From Dyella solisilvae (GTDB taxonomy: Bacteria > Pseudomonadota > Gammaproteobacteria > Xanthomonadales > Rhodanobacteraceae), in assembly GCF_003351225.1 (NCBI RefSeq), contig NZ_QQSY01000005.1:204741-268740 (forward strand): a stretch of DNA of 64,000 nt, in the 5' to 3' direction. The notes beneath the pieces are model-generated. The model was not told where the DNA came from, searched no databases, and saw only the letters and a program-made list of their open reading frames with translations. The translations under genes and the position numbers were made by a program. Below, in pieces: positions 60,433 through 64,000 of the stretch; positions within the stretch are counted from its first letter, which is position 1, and each line of letters starts with the position of its first letter.

Positions 60433-60774
60433 TGTGGCGTCACGTTCGTTGGACCTCTTCTAAAGCGTTATGTCCGCTCTAGGTTGCGGGCTCAGGCGGT
60501 CGTTGCAACACACTAAAGAAAGACTTCGCGAACAGCGGGAGTGTTGTAGTGGGCTGACGCAATACCCCCATGCGGCCCGTCGCCTGGGGAACTCCTGCCT
60601 GGCGGAATCCTTCCGACTTACCTACCCGCGATAATTGTCCCTAATCACTCTTCAGCCGCGAGCGTCTATTCGACGCCGATTTCACCCGGCCGGTCTTCAA
60701 GCACACTCACGGCGCACATCATCAGCGTAAGATCGGAGCCCTCACGCAGCCCCTACTGTCTTGAGGGAGGCCTT
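60433..60774. other. 342-bp gap with a half copy of the palindrome
   Basis: No supported gene. A half element GTCCGCTCTAGGTTGC lies at 60,472-60,487. The promoter of the next secreted protein should lie before 60,760, where AGGGAGG forms its ribosome site. Confidence 0.4.
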
Positions 60775-61362
60775 ATGTCCCTTCTTCGTTACGCGGTGTC
60801 AGCAAGTTTGGTGGTGGTTGCCACCTTCGCCACCGCCCTTCCCGCCCCTGCCTCGCAGGATGTGCCGAAGCCGCAGCAGCCACTTGACCTGTCTGGCGTA
60901 CACGATTTCGACTTTTTCGTAGGCAGCTGGCACACGCACAGTCGACGACTGAAAGATCGTCTAGTCGGCAGTCACGACTGGGAGGAGTTCGATGGCACGA
61001 TCCGCTCGTTCAGTCTTATGGGTGGATCGGCCAATGTCGACGATACCGAGTTTGATACGCCGGAAGGCATCTACCGGGGCGTAGCGCCGCGTGCTTACGA
61101 TCCGAAGACTGGATTGTGGGCCATCTGGTGGATTGATGGCCGCAATCCCCATGGCGCACTCGACCCGCCGGTCAAGGGGCGTTTCGTGCATGGCATCGGT
61201 ACCTTCTACGCCGACGACACGCTGCGCGGCAAACCGATCAAGGTGCGCTTCACGTGGTCAAAGATCACGCCCACTTCCGCACACTGGGAACAGGCCTACT
61301 CTGGCGATGGCGGCAAGACCTGGGAGACCAACTGGATACAGGATGTGCGCCGGGTCGAGTGA
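60775..61362 (+). CDS. Secreted DUF1579-like protein
   Basis: 195 residues, AGGGAGG before the ATG. The signal peptide (LLRYAVSASLVVVATFATALPAPA) leads to a lipocalin-like beta barrel: DFDFFVGSWHTHSRRL, RSFSLMGGSANVDD, GVAPRAYDPKTGLWAIWWIDGRNP and HWEQAYSGDGGKTWETNW, the DUF1579 pattern of periplasmic proteins of unknown ligand. Monocistronic. Confidence 0.78.
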   Translation: MSLLRYAVSASLVVVATFATALPAPASQDVPKPQQPLDLSGVHDFDFFVGSWHTHSRRLKDRLVGSHDWEEFDGTIRSFSLMGGSANVDDTEFDTPEGIYRGVAPRAYDPKTGLWAIWWIDGRNPHGALDPPVKGRFVHGIGTFYADDTLRGKPIKVRFTWSKITPTSAHWEQAYSGDGGKTWETNWIQDVRRVE

Positions 61363-61489
61363 AGCCGATCTTCGCGACTAACCGCGTAGCAGGCTGTTGA
61401 GAGCTTCCCATCCACTATTACCGATTGATGTCGCGATAACACGGGCTAATCGACCCATACCCACCGTGGCTTGGTCTCGCTTGGTCAAT

Positions 61490-61513
61490 GTCCACTTCCG
61501 GTTGGAAGTGGAC
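61490..61513. repeat. Dispersed palindrome, intact copy
   Basis: GTCCACTTCC-GGTT-GGAAGTGGAC, a perfect 10-bp inverted repeat in which both arms changed together (G to A, C to T), indicating selection on the stem. Confidence 0.8.
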
Positions 61514-61581
61514 GCATTCGAGCGACCCCTCCATAGGCGACCTGACATAAAGCAGTGGGACACCGGACCAGGAGACTACGC

Positions 61582-61935
61582 ATGCGTTTTCGCCTCGCCG
61601 CCACAGCCCTGGCCATCGCGGCGGCCTTCAGCTTCAGCCCCGGCACTGACGCCTTCCAGGTGGGGGCCGGCCGCCGTGTACGAGTAGACAGCTACCGCGT
61701 GGAACGCGACGTCCGTCCAGGCAGGAGTTGGGTCGTCGGAAGGGCTGTGAACATCAGCGGCCGCCGATTGCGTGACGTGCGTGTTCGGTTCCGTCTCTTC
61801 GATGCCCGCGGCCGGCAGATCGGCTGGGCAACGGACGGCATCATGGACTTTCGGGCCGGACAGAGGTGGCGCTTCCGTGCGTCGGCGGCTGGCAACGTCA
61901 GCCGCGCCAGGCTCGCAAGCGCCGATGGCAGGTAA
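61582..61935 (+). CDS. Secreted FxLYD-like domain protein
   Basis: 117 residues from the ATG at 61,582 (AGGAG upstream). The signal peptide (LAATALAIAAAFSFSPGTDA) is followed by a beta-sandwich: SWVVGRAVNISGRRLRDVRVRFRLFDARGRQIGWATDGIMDFRAGQRWRFRA fits the FxLYD fold (N-S-G and F-L-Y-D regions, here FRLFDARG). Very Arg-rich mature part, likely basic. Function unknown. Confidence 0.78.
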   Translation: MRFRLAATALAIAAAFSFSPGTDAFQVGAGRRVRVDSYRVERDVRPGRSWVVGRAVNISGRRLRDVRVRFRLFDARGRQIGWATDGIMDFRAGQRWRFRASAAGNVSRARLASADGR

Positions 61936-62361
61936 CGAACAGGAAAAGACGGGGCAGCACCGGTCCCACACGGGCGGAAAACACTGACCGGAGCGGCGGC
62001 GCCAAGGGCGTTGTCGAGTGGCGACGCGGCTGATGCTTGCGGCGGGACTTGTTCAGAGTTCCTTGTGAGCTTCATGACGTCCGCTCTGGGTCAGAAGCAG
62101 ACCTTTTCGCTACATAGCCGGTAGCGACTGGCCGAAGCGGGCCACCTGGTGCTAGTCGGCGCCAGCTAAACATTCAGCGCTCGTCGAGCGGTGTCCACGT
62201 TCGGACTGGGCATCGTTGTCGCCGCGATATCTGATGGCCAGGATGCCATGGAATCGCCGCCAGTGCGGGCGGCGAATCTGTTTCCTGGCACGCCACGCTT
62301 TCCTAGGGAACCTGCCAATAGTCGTGCGACCTGTGCAGGCGGCTACGACGCAACAGCTCTT
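61936..62361. other. 426-bp gap, palindrome copy only
   Basis: No supported gene; short frames on both strands are antisense noise. The one distinct element is the palindrome copy at 62,078-62,103. Confidence 0.4.
62078..62103. repeat. Dispersed palindrome, diverged copy
   Basis: GTCCGCTCTGGGTCAGAAGCAGACCT, both arms partly decayed. Confidence 0.55.
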
Positions 62362-63744
62362 TCACTTGGGCACCGTGTTCTTGTAGATCCGCCCGTCTTT
62401 CATGATGATCAGGAAGTTCTTCGCCGGATCTTCAATCAGCTTGATGTCCTTCACTGGATCACCGTCTACGAGCAACAGATCGGCGAGCGCCCCCTCCTGG
62501 ACGACGCCGAGCTTGCCCCGGTAGGGGCTCCGTTCGCCAGACAGCGCGAGCAGCTCGGCGTTCTCACCTGTGGCCATGTGCAGGGCCTCGGCTGGCGTGT
62601 ACCACTTGGTGAGTTCCACCAGAAACGAACCTTGGCGCTTGGCCAATTCGGGGGAAAAGAGAATGTCGGTGCCGAACGCCGTCTTGAGGTGATATTTCTT
62701 GGCCAGCTGGTAGGCGCGATCCGTGCCTGCCAGCACCTCCAGTGCCTTGGCGCGCTGTTCCGAGCCCGGAGGGAAGATGTTCTCGAATCCCTCAGGCATG
62801 GGCTGAATGCTGAGCCATGCGCCCTTTTCGGCCATCAGCTTCGCGGTCTCCTCGTCCATCAAGTTCCCATGCTCGATGCTTTTGACGCCTGCCCGAACGG
62901 CACGCTGGATCGCTGCCGGTGTGAATGCATGCGTTTCGACGTAGGTGCCGCGGTCACTGGCGACTCTCACGGCCGCCTCCAGCTCGGCGGACGTGAAGCT
63001 GATCACATCGATGGGGCTATGCGGCGACGAGACGCCACCGCCTGCTGTCAGCTTGATCTGCGATGCACCCAGCATCAACTGCTCGCGCGCCCGCCTCGTG
63101 ACCTCGTCAGGGGAATCCGCGATTACCGCCCCTCCGAGTTGCTCAATACGCGTCAAGGGCATGCCATCGACCCGCGGCACTTCGAACAACTGGCGGAAAT
63201 CGCCATGGCCTCCCGTCACCGTAATGAAGGCGCCGGAGGGGAAGATGCGGGGACCGGGAATGAGATTCTCGTCGATGGCACGCTTAAGGCCGAAGCTTGG
63301 CCCGCCCAAGTCGCGTACGGTCGTGAATCCACGCATGAGCGTGTCGGTGGCCTCCAGGCCCGCATCGATCATGGAGTATCCGATATCGGCGCTTATTACC
63401 TGGGCAGGCGTGGGGCGAGCCAGGGTGGCATGCCAGTGAGCGTCGATCAGCCCCGGGATCAGCGTTCGGCCACCGCCAGCGATGATCGTGGCGCCGGCGG
63501 TGTCATTAGCTGGGACAGGCCCGGTGGATATTCGCTCGATTCGATTGCCTCGCACCAGCACATTGGCGGGCCCCGAGAGCGCGGCTCCGGTGCCATCGAA
63601 GATTCGGACGTTCTCGAACAGTACCTGCGCCGGCTGTGCAGGGGTGCTCCCACCAGACGTGGGAGCCTGGGCCTGTGCATTAACTACAGAGGCAATTGCA
63701 AGAACGCCGGCGACGAAACGCAGTACGACCTGGAGCTTATGCAT
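62362..63744 (-). CDS. Secreted imidazolonepropionase-like amidohydrolase
   Basis: 460 residues, GGGAGG before the ATG at 63,744. The signal peptide (VVLRFVAGVLAIASVVNAQA) precedes a metal-dependent amidohydrolase: LIPGLIDAHWHATL (first metal motif H-x-H), TAGGGVSSPHSP near the active Lys, ETHAFTPAAIQRA, SIEHGNLMDEE and FGTDILFSPE (later His and Asp ligands). The group includes Xaa-Pro/Xaa-Arg dipeptidases (Sgx9260-type) and related enzymes in the periplasm of Gram-negatives. Substrate likely a small peptide or lactam. Confidence 0.92.
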   Translation of the reverse strand: MHKLQVVLRFVAGVLAIASVVNAQAQAPTSGGSTPAQPAQVLFENVRIFDGTGAALSGPANVLVRGNRIERISTGPVPANDTAGATIIAGGGRTLIPGLIDAHWHATLARPTPAQVISADIGYSMIDAGLEATDTLMRGFTTVRDLGGPSFGLKRAIDENLIPGPRIFPSGAFITVTGGHGDFRQLFEVPRVDGMPLTRIEQLGGAVIADSPDEVTRRAREQLMLGASQIKLTAGGGVSSPHSPIDVISFTSAELEAAVRVASDRGTYVETHAFTPAAIQRAVRAGVKSIEHGNLMDEETAKLMAEKGAWLSIQPMPEGFENIFPPGSEQRAKALEVLAGTDRAYQLAKKYHLKTAFGTDILFSPELAKRQGSFLVELTKWYTPAEALHMATGENAELLALSGERSPYRGKLGVVQEGALADLLLVDGDPVKDIKLIEDPAKNFLIIMKDGRIYKNTVPK

Positions 63745-63938
63745 GGCCGGGTGCCTCCCTTAAGGACTGAGCAGCTATTAAGGGGGGCTCCGTGATAGGT
63801 GTGTGATGTTGCACCGACACGTCTGATGACCAACACGGCAATCCGGTGGTACAGCGCCCCGCGCATTCGTGGGCAGCCGCTCGATGACAGGTAATCGCAG
63901 CCGGGCGAGCCATGCCGATTTGGGTGTTCGCTAAGGTC

Positions 63939-64000
63939 CGTATATGGACTCCTCCCCTTTGCCAAGCATCCCCTAGCTCTGGCGTCCGTGTCGACTGCAC
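63939..64000. repeat. Long direct repeat, right copy (cut by window edge)
   Basis: From TATATGGACTCC (63,941) to the last base, identical to 38,131 onward apart from two mismatches. The copy continues outside the window. It lies about 195 bp upstream of the amidohydrolase gene, same orientation as the left copy. Confidence 0.85.

Noticed and set aside
62191..63795. 534-codon plus-strand frame opposite the amidohydrolase
   Set aside because: Shadow of a gene with intact signal peptide and metal motifs.
38129..64000. Integrated prophage or ICE between the direct repeats
   Set aside because: No integrase, phage structural, conjugation or tRNA gene is present, so only the repeat itself is reported.

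Overview
The window looks like a chromosomal segment of a GC-rich gammaproteobacterium of the Xanthomonadales/Lysobacterales type (Rhodanobacteraceae such as Dyella, Luteibacter, Frateuria or Rhodanobacter are the best guess). The reasons are high GC with GC-ending codons, many lipoprotein and outer-membrane genes, a Gram-negative S10 peptidase, REP-like palindromes of the GTCATTCCCGC type, and a near-consensus Crp/Clp operator. This placement is inference; no rRNA or tRNA gene was seen.

Positions 1 to about 34.6 kb are dense, orderly and mostly recognisable. They hold the 5' part of ispG, a four-cysteine FNR regulator, a GFA-family protein and a CoA hydrolase/transferase. Next come a phospholipase-D-like membrane protein, xseA, an acetolactate-synthase-like/aldehyde dehydrogenase pair, a PiT phosphate transporter, a TraB/GumN protein, a secreted S10 peptidase and a COG2521-like methyltransferase. 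At 16.7-22.0 kb an AI-2E-type permease is followed by a tightly coupled efflux operon (outer-membrane factor, HlyD fusion protein, DUF2955 inner-membrane protein) and a small K+ channel. At 22.1-26.0 kb CcdA, a periplasmic thioredoxin and DoxX diverge from a bufferin operon (bufA2-bufB-bufC), which together look like a copper/thiol-stress locus. An AraC regulator, a three-gene CBS/BON operon, a 1-kb gene-poor gap with the Crp/Clp-like palindrome, and a lipid-A-N-domain/GT39/asparagine-synthase operon (cell-surface glycan modification) complete this half.

From about 35 to 64 kb the character changes. Genes are smaller and more often hypothetical, secreted or regulatory; intergenic gaps are long. 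A short imperfect palindrome (GTCCGCTTC...GAAGCGGAC and decayed forms) recurs in most gaps. This part holds an OmpA-like lipoprotein, a decayed sensor histidine kinase, several small envelope proteins, a double-retropepsin/TPR protein and a candidate Tlde1-type L,D-transpeptidase toxin with a periplasmic immunity partner. It also has proline iminopeptidase, a membrane diguanylate cyclase, a Tat-exported M24 peptidase, a leaderless MFS-MarR operon, TehA, small-molecule enzymes (cupin, VOC, 2OG dioxygenase), a TetR-SDR-reductase locus with a textbook promoter/operator, and a secreted amidohydrolase. A roughly 60-bp near-identical sequence at 38.13 kb recurs at the right edge of the window (63.94 kb), bracketing about 26 kb of this accessory-looking DNA; no integrase is visible.

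The most notable items are the tandem decayed copies of the S10 peptidase 3' end joined to REP elements (13.4-13.8 kb), the bufferin locus with a strong hairpin between precursor and enzymes, the Tlde1-like toxin/immunity pair, the dispersed palindrome family, and the orphan near-perfect Crp/Clp operator.
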